Assembly (NCBI RefSeq): GCF_046630445.1
Contig: NC_092342.1
Coordinates: 177,216,501 to 177,280,500, forward strand
DNA length: 64,000 nt
From: Rutidosis leptorrhynchoides
Taxonomy: Eukaryota; Streptophyta; Magnoliopsida; Asterales; Asteraceae
Reading direction: 5' to 3'
The notes under the pieces were generated by a model. That model was not told where the DNA came from and did not search any database. It was given only the letters and a program-made list of their open reading frames with translations. Numbering within the stretch: position 1 is the first letter of the stretch; each line of letters starts with the position of its first letter. Both the position numbers and the translations under genes were made by a program. This document shows, piece after piece, positions 49,039 to 60,855 of the stretch.

Positions 49039-51805
49039 GACAATATAGGTGCCGTAGTTAGCTTTTTCTTCAATAACTGAAACGCTTTCTCTTGTTCATC
49101 CTTCCATTCAAATTTCTTCCCTTTATTCGTTAATGCAGTCAAGGGTTTTGCTATTCTGGAAAAGTCTTAGATGAACCTTCTGTAGTAACCAGCTAGTCCT
49201 AAAAACTGGCGTATGTGTTTCGGAGTTTTCGGGGTTTCCCACTTTTCAACAGTTTTTATCTTTACCGGATCCACCTTAATACCTTCTTTGTTCACTATGT
49301 GACCGAGGAATTGAACTTCTTCCAACCAAAATGCACACTTTGAAAATTTAGCGTACAATTCTTCCTTCCTCAATACTTCTAACACCTTTCTCAAATGTTT
49401 ACCGTGTTCTTGGTCATTCTTTGAGTAAATAAGTATGTCATCAATGAAAACAATGACAAACATGTCAAGGTATGGTCCACACACTCGGTTCATAAGGTCC
49501 ATGAACATAGCTGGTGCATTTTTAAACCAAACGGCATGACCATAAACTCGTAATGACCGTAACGTGTTCTGAAAGTAGTCTTTGGAATATCATCTTCTTT
49601 CACCCGCATTTGATGATACCCGGAACGTAAGTCAATCTTTGAATAAACAGACGAGCCTTGTAGTTGATCAAATAAGTCGTCGATTCTCGGTAGTGGGTAG
49701 CAGTTCTTGATGGTAAGTTTGTTCAACTCTCGGTAGTCGATACAAAACCTGAATGTACCATCTTTCTTCTTGACAAACAAAACAGGAGCTCCCCACGGTG
49801 ATGTGCTTGGTCGAATGAAACCACGCTCTAAAAGTTCTTGTAATTGGCTTTGCAATTCTTTCATCTCGCTGGGAGCGAGTTTGTAAGGAGCACGAGCTAT
49901 TGGTGCAGCTCCTGGTACAAGATCTATTTGAAATTCAACGGATCGATGTGGGGGTAATCCCGGTAATTCTTTCGGAAATACATCAGGAAATTCTTTTGCG
50001 ACGGAAACATCATTGATGCTCTTTTCTTCAGTTTGTACTTTCTCGACGTGTGCGAGAACAACATAGCAACCTTTTCTTATTAGTTTTTATGCCTTCAAAT
50101 TACTAATAAGATGTAGCTTCGTGTTGCCCTTTTCTCCGTACACCATTAAGGGTTTTCCTTTTTCTCGTATAATGCGAATTGCATTTTTGTAACAAACGAT
50201 CTCTGCTTTCACTTCTTTCAACCAGTCCATACCGATTATCATATCAAAACTCCCTAACTCTACTGGTATCAAGTCAATCTTAAATGTTTCGCTAACCAGT
50301 TTAATTTCTCGATTCCGACATATATTATCTGCTGAAATTAATTTACCATTTGCTAATTCGAGTAAAAATTTACTATCCAAAGGCGTCAATGGACAACTTA
50401 ATTTAGCACAAAAATCTCTACTCATATAGCTTCTATCCGCACCCGAATCAAATAAAACGTAAGTAGATTTATTGTCAATAAGAAACGTACCCGTAACAAG
50501 CTCCAGGTCTTCCTGTGCCTCTACCGCATTAATATTGAAAACTCTTCCGCAGCCTTGTCCATTCGTGTTCTCCTGGTTCGGGCAATTTCTAATAATGTGG
50601 CTTGGTTTTCCACATTTATAACAAACTACATTGGCATAACTTGCTCCGACACTACTTGCTCTGCCATTACTCGTTCTGACACCATTTGTTCCTTTCGTTC
50701 TGTTAACCCCTGGTCCGTAGACCTCACACTTCGCCGCGCTATGACCATTTCTTTTACACTTGTTGCAAAATTTGGTGCAGAACCCCGAGTGATACTTTTC
50801 ACACCTTTGGCATAGCTGCTTCTAATTGTTGTTGTTGTTGCGGTTATTATTGTTGTTAAGATGATTGTTGTAGTTGCTGTTGTTGTTGTTGTTGTTGTTG
50901 TTGTTCTTCTTGTTGTTGTTGTTGGGCCGTTTGTTGTAGTTGCGATTGATGTTGCGATTGTTAGGATAGTTGTTACGATTATTGTTGTAATTGCTGTTGT
51001 TGTTGTATTGGTGATTCTTATCACCGTTTTCCTCCCACTTTCTTTTGACTTGCTTCACATTGGCCTCTTCAGCAGTCTGTTCTTTAATTCTTTCTTCAAT
51101 CTGGTTCACTAGTTTGTGAGCCATTCTACATGCCTGTTGTATGGAGGCGGGCTCGTGTGAACTTATATCTTCTTGGATTCTTTCCGGTAATCCTTTCACA
51201 AATGCGTCGATCTTCTCTTCCTCATCTTCGAACGCTCCCGGACACAATAGGCATAATTCTGTGAATCGTCTTTCGTACGTGGTAATATCAAATCCTTGGG
51301 TTCGTAACCCTCTAAATTCTGTCTTGAGCTTATTGACCTCGGTTCTGGGACGGTACTTCTCGTTCATCAAGTGCTTGAATGCTGACCACGGTAGTGCGTA
51401 AGCATCATCTTGTCCTACTTGCTCTAGATAGGTATTCCACCATGTTAACGCAGAACCTGTGAAGGTATGCGTAGCGTACTTCACTTTGTCCTCTTCAGTA
51501 CACTTACTTATGGGAAACACCGATTCGACCTTCTCAGTCCACCGTTTCAATCCGATCGGTCCTTCGGTTCCATCAAATTCCAAAGGTTTGCAGGCAGTGA
51601 ATTCTTTGTAGGTGCATCCTACACGATTTCCTGTACTGGTAGATCCAAGGTTATTGTTGGTATGTAGCGCGGCCTGTACTGCGGCTATGTTTGAATCAAG
51701 AAAGGCACGAAATTCCTCTTCACTCATATTCAAGGTGTGTAGAGTAGTCGGTGCCATTTCCTTCAAAATAGTCAAATGAAACGAGTTAATCATATAGAAT
51801 ATCAA
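49039..51805 (-). pseudogene. A2 gag, protease and RT (N-terminal part)
   Basis: The gag start is most likely the ATG at 51757 (MAPTT), although the frame opens at 51805. Gag has the LTWW-type core and ends in a long Asn-rich tract. A TAG at 50822 precedes two Cys/His fingers (about 50580-50810, ending YKCGKPSHIIRNC). Protease with DSGADRS lies near 50430, and RT runs 49867 to 49039. Breaks are TAG at 50822, TAA near 50084 (Gln), a one-base loss near 49530 (between FGL and the alanine-proline after it) and TAA near 49164 (Gln). Together with 39129-41034 this is one dead gag-pol. Confidence 0.9.
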
Positions 51806-52102
51806 GAGTAGTCAATAGTATTTCGTAGCGTAATATGAACTTATTTATAAAAGCTCTTTCTTCATATTAGCATTTTATACTCTTTAATTCGGGTAGTACC
51901 TACCCGTTAAGTTCATACTTAGTAGCTAACATACCATTTCAACTACTACAATTCTATATGAAAAACTAATCACAAAAAAAATATATATCATATTCAAACC
52001 TTTATACAATAACTTGCAAACTTACAATACCGCTATTTTATATATAGCATGAAATATAGCGCATAAAACTTTGATACAAAGTAGTTGCGAAGATAATTCT
52101 AG
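51806..52102 (-). other. A2 spacer between F-box ORF and gag, with PPT-like box
   Basis: No ORF. At 51896-51910 the minus strand reads TTAACGGGTAGGTAC, the same box that precedes the 3' LTRs of A1 and A2. A sister copy lies at 57905-57920 in C. Confidence 0.6.
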
Positions 52103-52785
52103 TTAATAAATAAGGCGTTCAGCAAAGGCAACAAAGAAACGTAATTCATACGTCCAGAAACAAGTCATGCATTCTGGTTTTACTAATACCACTTCCCATC
52201 CTTGGTCTTGTGGAACGTAACCGTTGTGACCGATAGTATGACAACGTGTTGTAACATCGTCAAAAAGACGAAGGTTATGTAATGACCAACAGTCTTGTAA
52301 TAACCTAAAAACCTCATTTCTTACCCCAATTACCGACTCCGTCACTTGTGGAATGTTTTGTTTAATAGTTGTAGCCCGATGTTCTTTTTCTCACTTTGGT
52401 GAGAAGCGAACATTACTAACCGGTAAGCATAACATGCTTCTTTATGTTGCATGTTAGCCGCTTTTTCTAAATCATGAAGTCCTATATTCGGATACAATGA
52501 GTCAAAATAATTTCTTAACCCGTTGCGTAAAATAGCATTTGGGTTCCCCGCAATATATGCGTCAAAGTAAACACATCGTAACTTATGGGTTTCCCAATGT
52601 GATATCCCCCATTTTTCAAACGAAAGCCTTTTATAAACCAAGGCATTCTTGGAACGTTCTTCGAATGTCTTACAAACTGATTTTGCCATAAATAGTTGTG
52701 CCGAGGAATTCTGACCGACTCTAGACAAGATTTCATCAATCATGTCTCCGGGTAAGTCTTCTAAAATATTGGGTTGTCTATCCAT
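52103..52785 (-). pseudogene. F-box protein ORF carried by gypsy element A2 (frameshifted)
   Basis: The ATG at 52785 opens 147 codons. Residues about 8-48 form an F-box (LEDLPGDMIDEILSRVG, then AKSVCKTFEE). They are followed by NPNAILRNGLRNYFDSLYP and a helical LEKAANMQHKEACYAYRL segment, the architecture of the small plant F-box family typified by Arabidopsis At1g67623/At2g35280. TGA at 52342-52344 ends this frame. One base away another frame continues for about 80 codons to 52103 with a Cys/Trp-rich end (CMTCFWTYELRFF), as that family's C-terminus has. F-box proteins select substrates for SCF ubiquitin ligases. It lies in sense orientation between the acidic ORF and gag. The family call is by recognition, not alignment. 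Confidence 0.75.
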
Positions 52786-52920
52786 TTTGTGTTTTTATAC
52801 TGTAAAATAAACAAGAGTTAGATTCATAAAAGATACTTATTAATACAAGCAATTTTTACATATATCGTAAAGCATAAGCACACTATATTACATATATTAC
52901 ACCGCACAAATACAACTATC
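52786..52920 (-). other. A2 spacer between acidic ORF and F-box ORF
   Basis: AT-rich, 135 bp, no features seen. Confidence 0.5.
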
Positions 52921-53532
52921 TTATTCCGACTCACTCGTTTCTTCTTTTTCGAACTTGGTTCTTTTTACTAAGTTTTTAGGGATATATGATGTTCCCCTAA
53001 TACGAGCCATCGTTTTCCACATTGGTCTAGAAAAACCTGGTGGTTTAGAGGTTCCTGGGTTATTGTTACAAATTAAGAAATACGGGTGTTGACGATACAT
53101 ATAAAGTTCATCGGGGTTGGAATCAGATTTCTCTATTTTTATGCCCTTTCCCTTATTGTTCTCTTTTGACTTTTTAAATTCAGTTGGGGTAATTTCTATA
53201 ACATCATCGGAATCCTCGTCGGGATCCGATTCATCGGAGAATTGGTAATCCTCCCAATATTTTGCTTCCTTGGCGTAAACACCGTTGACCATAATTAACC
53301 TTGGTCGGTTGGTTGAGGATTTTCTTTTACTTAACCGTTTTATTATTTCCCCCACCGGTTCTATTTCTTCTTCCGGTTCCTCCTCCTCCGGTTCCGATTC
53401 TTCTTCCGGTTCCGATTCTTCTTCCGGTTCCTCTTCGGGAACTTGTGAATCAGTCCACGAATCATTCCAAATTACATTTGACTCTTCATTATTATTAGGT
53501 GAGTCAATGGAACTTGTGTTAGAGGTAGACAT
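52921..53532 (-). CDS. A2 acidic pre-gag protein, 203 codons, unknown function
   Basis: Starts at 53532 (MSTSNTSSIDS) and is open for 203 codons. Residues about 30-60 consist of Glu/Pro/Ser repeats (PEEESEPEEESEPEEEEPEE). A basic stretch (KRLSKRKSSTNRPR) and a second acidic cluster (DESDPDEDSDD) follow. The C-terminal third is basic with RQHPYFLIC and PGFSRPMWKTMARIRG. No known domain is recognised. It is the first ORF after the PBS. Element B has an acidic ORF at the same position, so an extra pre-gag protein may be usual in these families. It could also be a captured host gene. Confidence 0.6.
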   Translation of the reverse strand: MSTSNTSSIDSPNNNEESNVIWNDSWTDSQVPEEEPEEESEPEEESEPEEEEPEEEIEPVGEIIKRLSKRKSSTNRPRLIMVNGVYAKEAKYWEDYQFSDESDPDEDSDDVIEITPTEFKKSKENNKGKGIKIEKSDSNPDELYMYRQHPYFLICNNNPGTSKPPGFSRPMWKTMARIRGTSYIPKNLVKRTKFEKEETSESE

Positions 53533-53724
53533 CTATCACATAATATCAAACACGTTAAGAGATTAATATATCACATAATATTCACATGTTAAAAATATAT
53601 AGTTTCCAACAAAATTTGTTAAGCAATCATTTTTCAAGTAAACACGGTTGAAGTCCAGACTCACTAATGCATCCTAACAAACTCGATAAGACACACTAAT
53701 GCAAAATTCTGGTTCTCTAAGACC
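53533..53724 (-). other. A2 5' leader with repeated TGCATTAGTG motif
   Basis: On minus, TGCATTAGTGTGTCT and TGCATTAGTGAGTCTGGACT occur in tandem (about 53655-53705), shared with C and partly with B. Confidence 0.65.
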
Positions 53725-53740
53725 AACGCTCGGATACCAA
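53725..53740 (-). other. A2 primer binding site (iMet type, one mismatch)
   Basis: Minus strand TTGGTATCCGAGCGTT, one base after the LTR end. The usual core is TGGTATCAGAGC. Confidence 0.82.
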
Positions 53741-53741
53741 C

Positions 53742-54933
53742 TGAAATGTCCCGTTCTTATTGATTAAAAACGTTCCATATTAATTGATTCCGTTGCGAGG
53801 TTTTGACCTCTATATGAGACATTTTTTCAAAGACTGCATTCATTTTTAAAACAAACCATAACCTTTATTTCATAAATAAAGGTTTAAAAAGCTTTACGTA
53901 GATTATCAAATAATGATAATCAAAAATATCCTGTTTACACACGACCATTACATAATGGTTTATAATACAAATATGTTACATCGAAATCAGTTTCTTGAAT
54001 GCAGTTTTTACACAATATCATACAAACATGGACTCCAAATCTTGTCCTTATTTTAGTATGCAACAGCGGAAGCTCTTAGTATTCACATGAGAATAAACAT
54101 GCTTTAAACGTCAACAAAAATGTTAGTGAGTTATAGGTTTAACCTATATATATCAAATCGTAACAATAGACCACAAGATTTCATATTTCAATACACATCC
54201 CATACATAGAGATAAAAATCATTCATATGGTGAACACCTGGTAACCGACATTAACAAGAAGCATATATAAGAATATCCCCATCATTCCGGGACACCCTTC
54301 GGATATGATATAAATTTCGAAGTACTAAAGCATCCGGCACTTTGGATGGGGTTTGTTAGGCCCAATAGATCTATCTTTAGGATTCGCGTCAATTAGGGTG
54401 TCTGTTCCCTAATTCTTAGATTACCAGACTTAATAAAAAGGGGCATATTCGATTTCGATAATTCAACCATAGAATGTAGTTTCACGTACTTGTGTCTATT
54501 TTGTAAATCATTTATAAAACATGCATGTATTCTCATCCCAAAAATATTAGATTTTAAAAGTGGGATTATAACTCACTTTCACAGATTTTTACTTCGTCGG
54601 GAAGTAAGACTTGGCCACTGGTTGATTCACGAACCTATAACAATATATACATATATATCAAAGTATGTTCAAAATATATTTACAATACTTTTAATACATT
54701 TTGATGTTTTAAGTTTATTAAGTCAGCTGTCCTCGTTAGTAACCTACAACTAGTTGTCCACAGTTAGATGTACAGAAATAAATCGATAAATATTATCTTG
54801 AATCAATCCACGACCCAGTGTATACGTATCTCAGTATTGATCACAACTCAAACTATATATATATTTTGGAATCAACCTCAACCCTGTATAGCTAACTCCA
54901 ACATTCACATATAGAGTGTCTATGGTTGTTCCG

Positions 54934-55023
<90 letters not shown>

Positions 55024-57251
55024 GACGACATGATAGGTCAAAACATTGTATACGTGTCTATGGTATCTCAAGATTACATAATATACAATATAAGTTGATT
55101 AGGTTATGGTTGGAATAGATTTATTACTAACTTTCACGTAGGTAAAATGAGTAGTTTTTATCAATCTTGTTTTACTCGCCATTTCTTCGTTTCTAATCCG
55201 TTTTGAGTGATTCCAGTGGCCACGGTTTCGTATTAAATTAACTTTATGAATCTAAATAGAAAAAGTATAATTTATAGTCAGAAATACAAGTTACAAGTCG
55301 TTTTTGAAAGAGGTAGTCATTTTCGTCGAAAGAACGACATCTTGATGGCCATTTTGAAAAACATACTTTCACTTTGAGTTTAACCATGATTTTTGGATAT
55401 AGTTTCATGTTCATAAAAAAAATCATTTTTTCAGAAGTATAGCTTTTAAATCAAAGTTCTTCTTAGCTTTTAATTATCCCAACCAAAACAGCCCCCGGTT
55501 TTACTACGACGGCGTATATACAGTTTTATGGTGTTTATCGTGTTTCCGGGTTTTAAATCATTAAGTTAGCATATCATATAGATATAGAACATGTGTTTAG
55601 TTGATTTTAAAAGTCTATTTAGAAGGATTAACTTTATTTGCGAACAAGTTTAGAATTAACTAAACTATGTTCTAGTGATTACAAGTTTATAACGTTGAAT
55701 AAGACAGCTTTTTATGTATGAATCGAATGATGTTATGAACATAATTACTACCTCAAGTTCCTTGGATAAACCTACTGAAAATGAGAAAAATGGATCTAGA
55801 TTCAAAGGATCCTTGGATGGCTTGAAAGTTCTTGAAGCAGAATCATGACACGAAAACAATTTCAAGTAAGATTTCCACTCGAAATAAGATTGTTATAGTT
55901 ATAGAAATTGAATTAAAGTTTGAATATGATTATTACCTTCTATTAGAAAGATAACCTACTGTAAGTAATAAAGGTTTCTTGATCTTGGATGATTACTTGG
56001 AATGGATTTAGAAAACTTGGAAGTAAACTTGCAATCTTGGAAGTATTCTTGATTTTATGAAACTAGAACTTTTGAAATTTATGAAGAACACTTAGAACTT
56101 GAAGATAGAACTTGAGAGAGATCAATTATATGAAGGAAATTGAAGAATGAAAGTGTTTGTAGGTGTTTTTGGTCGTTGGTGTATGGATTAGATATAAAGG
56201 ATATGTAATTTTGTTTTCATGTAAATAAGTCATGAATGATTACTCATATTTTTGTAATTTTATGAGATATTTCATGCTAGTTCCCAAATGATGGTTCCCA
56301 CATGTGTTAGGTGACTCACATGGGCTGCTAAGAGCTGATCATTGGAGTGAATATAACAATAGTACATACATCTAAAAGCTGTGTATTGTACGAGTACGAA
56401 TACGGGTGCATACGAGTAGATTTGTTGATGAAACTGAACGAGGATGTAATTGTAAGCATTTTTGTTAAGTAGAAGTATTTTGATAAGTGTCTTGAAGTCT
56501 TTCAAAAGTGTATGAATACATATTAAAACACTACATGTATATACATTTTAACTGAGTCGTTAAGTCATCGTTAGTCGTTACATGTAAATGTTGTTTTGAA
56601 ACCTTTAGGTTAACGATCTTGTTAAAGGTTGTTATCCCAATGTTTATAATATCAAATGAGATTTTAAATTATTATATTATCATGATATTATGATGTACGA
56701 ATATCTCTTAATATGATCTATATACATTAAATGTCGTTACAACGATAATCGTTACATATATGTCTCGTTTCAAAATCATTAAGTTAGTAGTCTTATTTTT
56801 TACATATGTAGTTCATTGTTAATACACTTAATGATATATTTACTTATCATTTAACATAATTAACCAAGTGTATCAATATCTTAATATGATTCATATGTAC
56901 CTAGTAAGACGTTATAACGATAATCGTTATATATATCGTTTTCGAGTTTCTTAATTTAATAGTCTCATTTTTATGTATATAACTCATTGTTAAAATACCT
57001 AATGAGATACATACTTATAATAAAATAATGTTAACTATATATATAACCATATATATGTCATCGTAAAGTTTTTACAAGTTTTAACGTTCGTGAATCACCG
57101 GTCAACTTGGGTGGTCATTTGTCTATATGAAACCTATTCCAATTAATCAAGTCTTAATAAGTTTGATTGCTTAACATGTTGGAAACACTTAATCATGTAA
57201 ATATCAATTTCATTTAATATATATAAACATGGAAAAGTTCGGGTCACTACA
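53742..57251 (-). repeat. A2 5' LTR
   Basis: About 3510 bp, paired with 35694-39128. It has the conserved box at 54059-54132 and the hairpin at 53795-53810. The extra length is a TA run. Confidence 0.92.
54936..55021. repeat. (TA)n microsatellite in A2 5' LTR
   Basis: About 85 bp of TA; the 3' LTR has only about 16 bp at the same place (36879-36895). Confidence 0.92.
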
Positions 57252-59031
57252 AATTTTATTAGTCCACAGTTAGCAGTCCACAGTTACTAATTCAATAATT
57301 CATATGTAGTTTATAATATTCGACTTAATTAATACGTATCGTGACCCGTGTACATATCTTAGAGTCGATCACAACTCAAAGTATATATATTATTGTAGAA
57401 TCAACCTCAACCCTGTATAGCTAACTCCAGCATTACTGCATATAGAGTGTCTATGGTTATTTCAAATAATATATATAGATGCGTCGATATGATATGTCAA
57501 AACCTTGTATACGTGTCCCGATATTTAAAGTGCGTAAAATAAATAACTGAAATTAAATTTTGAAAAATAAAATTGCGAGAATATAAACTGCGATAATTAA
57601 ATTGCGATAAATAAAATGTAATCAGTTAGCTAGGAACAGTTAGTGTGGATTCTTAACAAAATTTCTTATAGTTAATTTGTTTATTTCTAACAAATTTTAT
57701 TTTGTCCAATGTTTTCTTCATTATGCCACTTGTTGGATTCTGATAAGTCAAAATCCAAATATGAAATTGAATGAAAATGGTTACTCTGTGGTGAAAGGAT
57801 TCGTATATCTGTGGATGTAAGTAGGATAGTAATTGACCGTTGAATCAGATCCAAAGAATGTACAATGTAACTTATTAATGTGAAATCTAAACATTCCTCG
57901 GGTATTACCTACCCGTTAAAATATTTTTACCATTATCAGTTTATACGAAAGAATTTTTAATTACAATCTTTATGAAAACATATATACATATATATTTTCT
58001 TCAGATGTAATCATGGATTTAATGAGTTAATATAGTATTAAACTCATTTGGTTTACCGTCAAAACTAGAATACATAATCTCTAAAACATTAGAGATTACA
58101 TAATCGCTATGTCGAAAAAAGATAATTGATGTAGAATGATTCGTAGAACGATGATTATACTCGAGGTACAGAATGAGATGTTGAGGCATGGATTGTTGAT
58201 GATACTGGTGCTGTTGCTGATGGTACTGTTGGTACTGATGATGTTGCTGAAGCTGGTAAATTTTGCACCATATTCTCCAAATTTATTTCTCGAGAGCGAA
58301 GATCGTTGACTTCTTCTATTATTCCAGGATGATTGTCAGTCGAAACGAGCAAATGAATAAGGTTTAGAATTTTAGATAGAATATAGTCATAGCGAGATAT
58401 TCAGGAAATGAGGGTGAAAATGGTGTTACGAACAGGTTCGCCGGTAAGTACTTCAGGTTTTTAATCAAGAGGTGAATTCGGTTAGTGGAAGGGATCGCCT
58501 TCTGCGAGTCTCCATTGATTAAGTCGACTACGAACCCATCAGATGTATTGGGGATGGATGATTGGTTGATTCATTCTGGTGACACTGCTTTCGGAGCTTA
58601 GGTGAAACACCATATCGGAATAACTGTCGAAATTCGAGGAATTCGAACTGGTTGAGGAATTCATATCCTACGATTAGATGAAGGATTTTCGATAAGAATT
58701 AAATTATAGTATATAGATTAGTACCCTGCAATATATAATTTACATATGCATATATAATACTAAAATCCCATAAGTTACGGAGGAATCTACGGAAGCTATC
58801 AGGCAAAGGTAACAATAACAGATACGCTAAGATATGAATTTATTTATACACTGTCTATGCAATAGAGGTAGTAAGACGTGTCTAGACTTTAAGGATGATA
58901 AGCAAATAATTTTTGACACTAAATGATAAGCAAAAATTTTGACATGCAGACATGGTCGAAGTCCAGACCCACTAATGCATCTAATCAACTATCAGTTAGA
59001 CACACTAATACAAGACCTGGTTCGCTAAGAC
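57252..59031 (-). other. Element C 5' internal region
   Basis: From the A2 insertion to the PBS. It contains an A-type LTR-like fragment (57262-57526), an Athila-LTR-like fragment (57527-57620), a PPT-like box (57905-57920), a decayed pre-gag frame (about 58155-58720) and the leader motif GTCCAGACCCACTAATGCAT (58961-58980, plus). No gag core is seen. Confidence 0.6.
58155..58720 (-). pseudogene. Element C pre-gag remnant
   Basis: Read on minus, a frame with several stops ends in an open 65-codon stretch (VNDLRSREINLENMVQNLP, then Pro/Ser/Ala/Thr-rich). The coiled-coil-plus-low-complexity layout recalls the pre-gag ORF of element B. It gives no function for C, which has no gag or pol of its own. 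Confidence 0.35.
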
Positions 59032-59048
59032 CACCTCTCTGATACCAA
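59032..59048 (-). other. Element C primer binding site (iMet type)
   Basis: Minus strand TTGGTATCAGAGAGGTG, directly after the LTR end GGGCCATGAAA plus one G. Confidence 0.82.
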
Positions 59049-60199
59049 CTTTCATGGCCCATCCTAATCCATCTGGACGAATACATTACATTTGGTTACA
59101 TCGCGAGGTACTTGACCTCTATATGATACATTTTACAAATATTGCATTCGTTTTTAAAAGACAAACTTTCATTACATCGACAGTTGATGGCATGCATAAC
59201 ATTTCATAATATATCCAACTATAATTGACTTAATAATAATCTTGGTGTACTCAATGACTCGAATGCAACGTCTTTTGAAATATGTCCTGAATGACTCCAA
59301 GTAATATCTTTAAAATGAGCAAATGCACAGCTAAAGATTTCTTTAATACCTGAGAATAAACATGCTTTAAAGTGTCAACCAAAAGGTTGATGAGTTCACT
59401 AGTTTATCATAAACATTCATTTTCATCATTTTAATAGACCACAAGAATTTCATTTCCAGTTCTCATAAATATACGTCCCATGCATAGACACAAAAATATC
59501 ATTCATATGGTGAACACCTGGTAACCGACATTAACAAGATGCATATAAGAATATCCCCTATCATTCCGGGACATCCATCGGACATGATAAAACAACATCA
59601 AAGTACTAAAGCATTCGCTACAACGGATGGGGTTCGTCAGGCCCAATAGATCTATCTTTAGGATTCAAGTCAATTAGTAGACTGGTTTACTAATTCTTAG
59701 GTTACCAAGCAAAATGGGCATATTCGGCTTCGATCATTTAACCATATAATGTAGTTTTGATTACTTGTGTCTATTTCGTAAAACATTTATAAAAGCAGCG
59801 CATGTATTCTCAGTCCCAAAAATATATATTGCAAAAGCATTTAAAAAGGGAGTAATGAAACTCACTATACTGTATTTCGTAGTAAAAATACATATGACGT
59901 CATCGAACAAGTGCAAGGTTGGCCTCAGATTCACGAACCTATATTATTCATATATATATTAAAACATATAATCGAAATCAAACAAATTTATATATTGATA
60001 TACTTCTTATATTAGTACTTTATTAACTACTTGTTTATATATTTTAAATACTTAAAATTTGTATAACTACATGTATATATATAACGGAATTAAAGTAATA
60101 GATATGTCATGTATTATAATCATCCTATATTGACGTTTTGGGAAAATATCATATTAGGTATTAAAAACATTATATTAATATATTTGAGATATTTATTTG

Positions 60200-60249
60200 T
60201 AATAATAATAATAACAGTGTTAATAATACTAATGATAATAATAGTAATG

Positions 60250-60303
<54 letters not shown>
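60200..60303. repeat. (AAT)n microsatellite in C right LTR
   Basis: Shorter partner of 17578-17765. A second AAT run lies at 60718-60770. Confidence 0.88.
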
Positions 60304-60719
60304 TATTAGTAATAATAATATTAATAATAATAATGTTATTAATAATAATTCTTATTAATGTCTTAAGAACTATACGGATTTTATATCTATTCTTACATAT
60401 GTATAGATAATGTGTTTACCATATACACGATCATTGTTATCTCCTAATCAATGTAAATCTTATATTTATTTAAATACTTATTTTATTCAAGATCACAAGA
60501 TCTTCTAAAATTTCCAATTTTAGTTCATAAATCTATAATAATTAATAATAATCCTAATTGTACTATAATAATAATGATAAATGATAATAAATACATATAT
60601 TAGTGATTAAATTATATTTGTTTTAATGATAATAACAATATTAGTAGTAACAAGAATGATAATAATATTAATTATACTAGTATCCTTATTACTTTTATTA
60701 TTAAATAACAATAATCATA

Positions 60720-60775
<56 letters not shown>

Positions 60776-60855
60776 TGATAATAATTATGAAATAATAATA
60801 ACAAAAAATAAAAAGATTACTACCTCACAAAGAGTTCAAAAAAAAAAATAGATGT

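Larger units (their letters stand above)
35694..57251 (-). mobile_element. Tekay-like gypsy element A2, full length, with nested Copia
   Basis: LTRs at 35694-39128 and 53742-57251. Read on minus: PBS, acidic ORF, F-box ORF, gag, PR, RT (interrupted by Copia 41040-49033), RNase H, INT, chromodomain. Flanks are AATAT (35689-35693) and AATTT (57252-57256), a possible duplication with one change. Without the Copia the element is about 13.5 kb. The same family as A1. Confidence 0.92.

Noticed and set aside
53285..53566. Ser/Gly-rich plus-strand ORF
   Set aside because: Antisense shadow of the acidic repeat of the minus-strand ORF.
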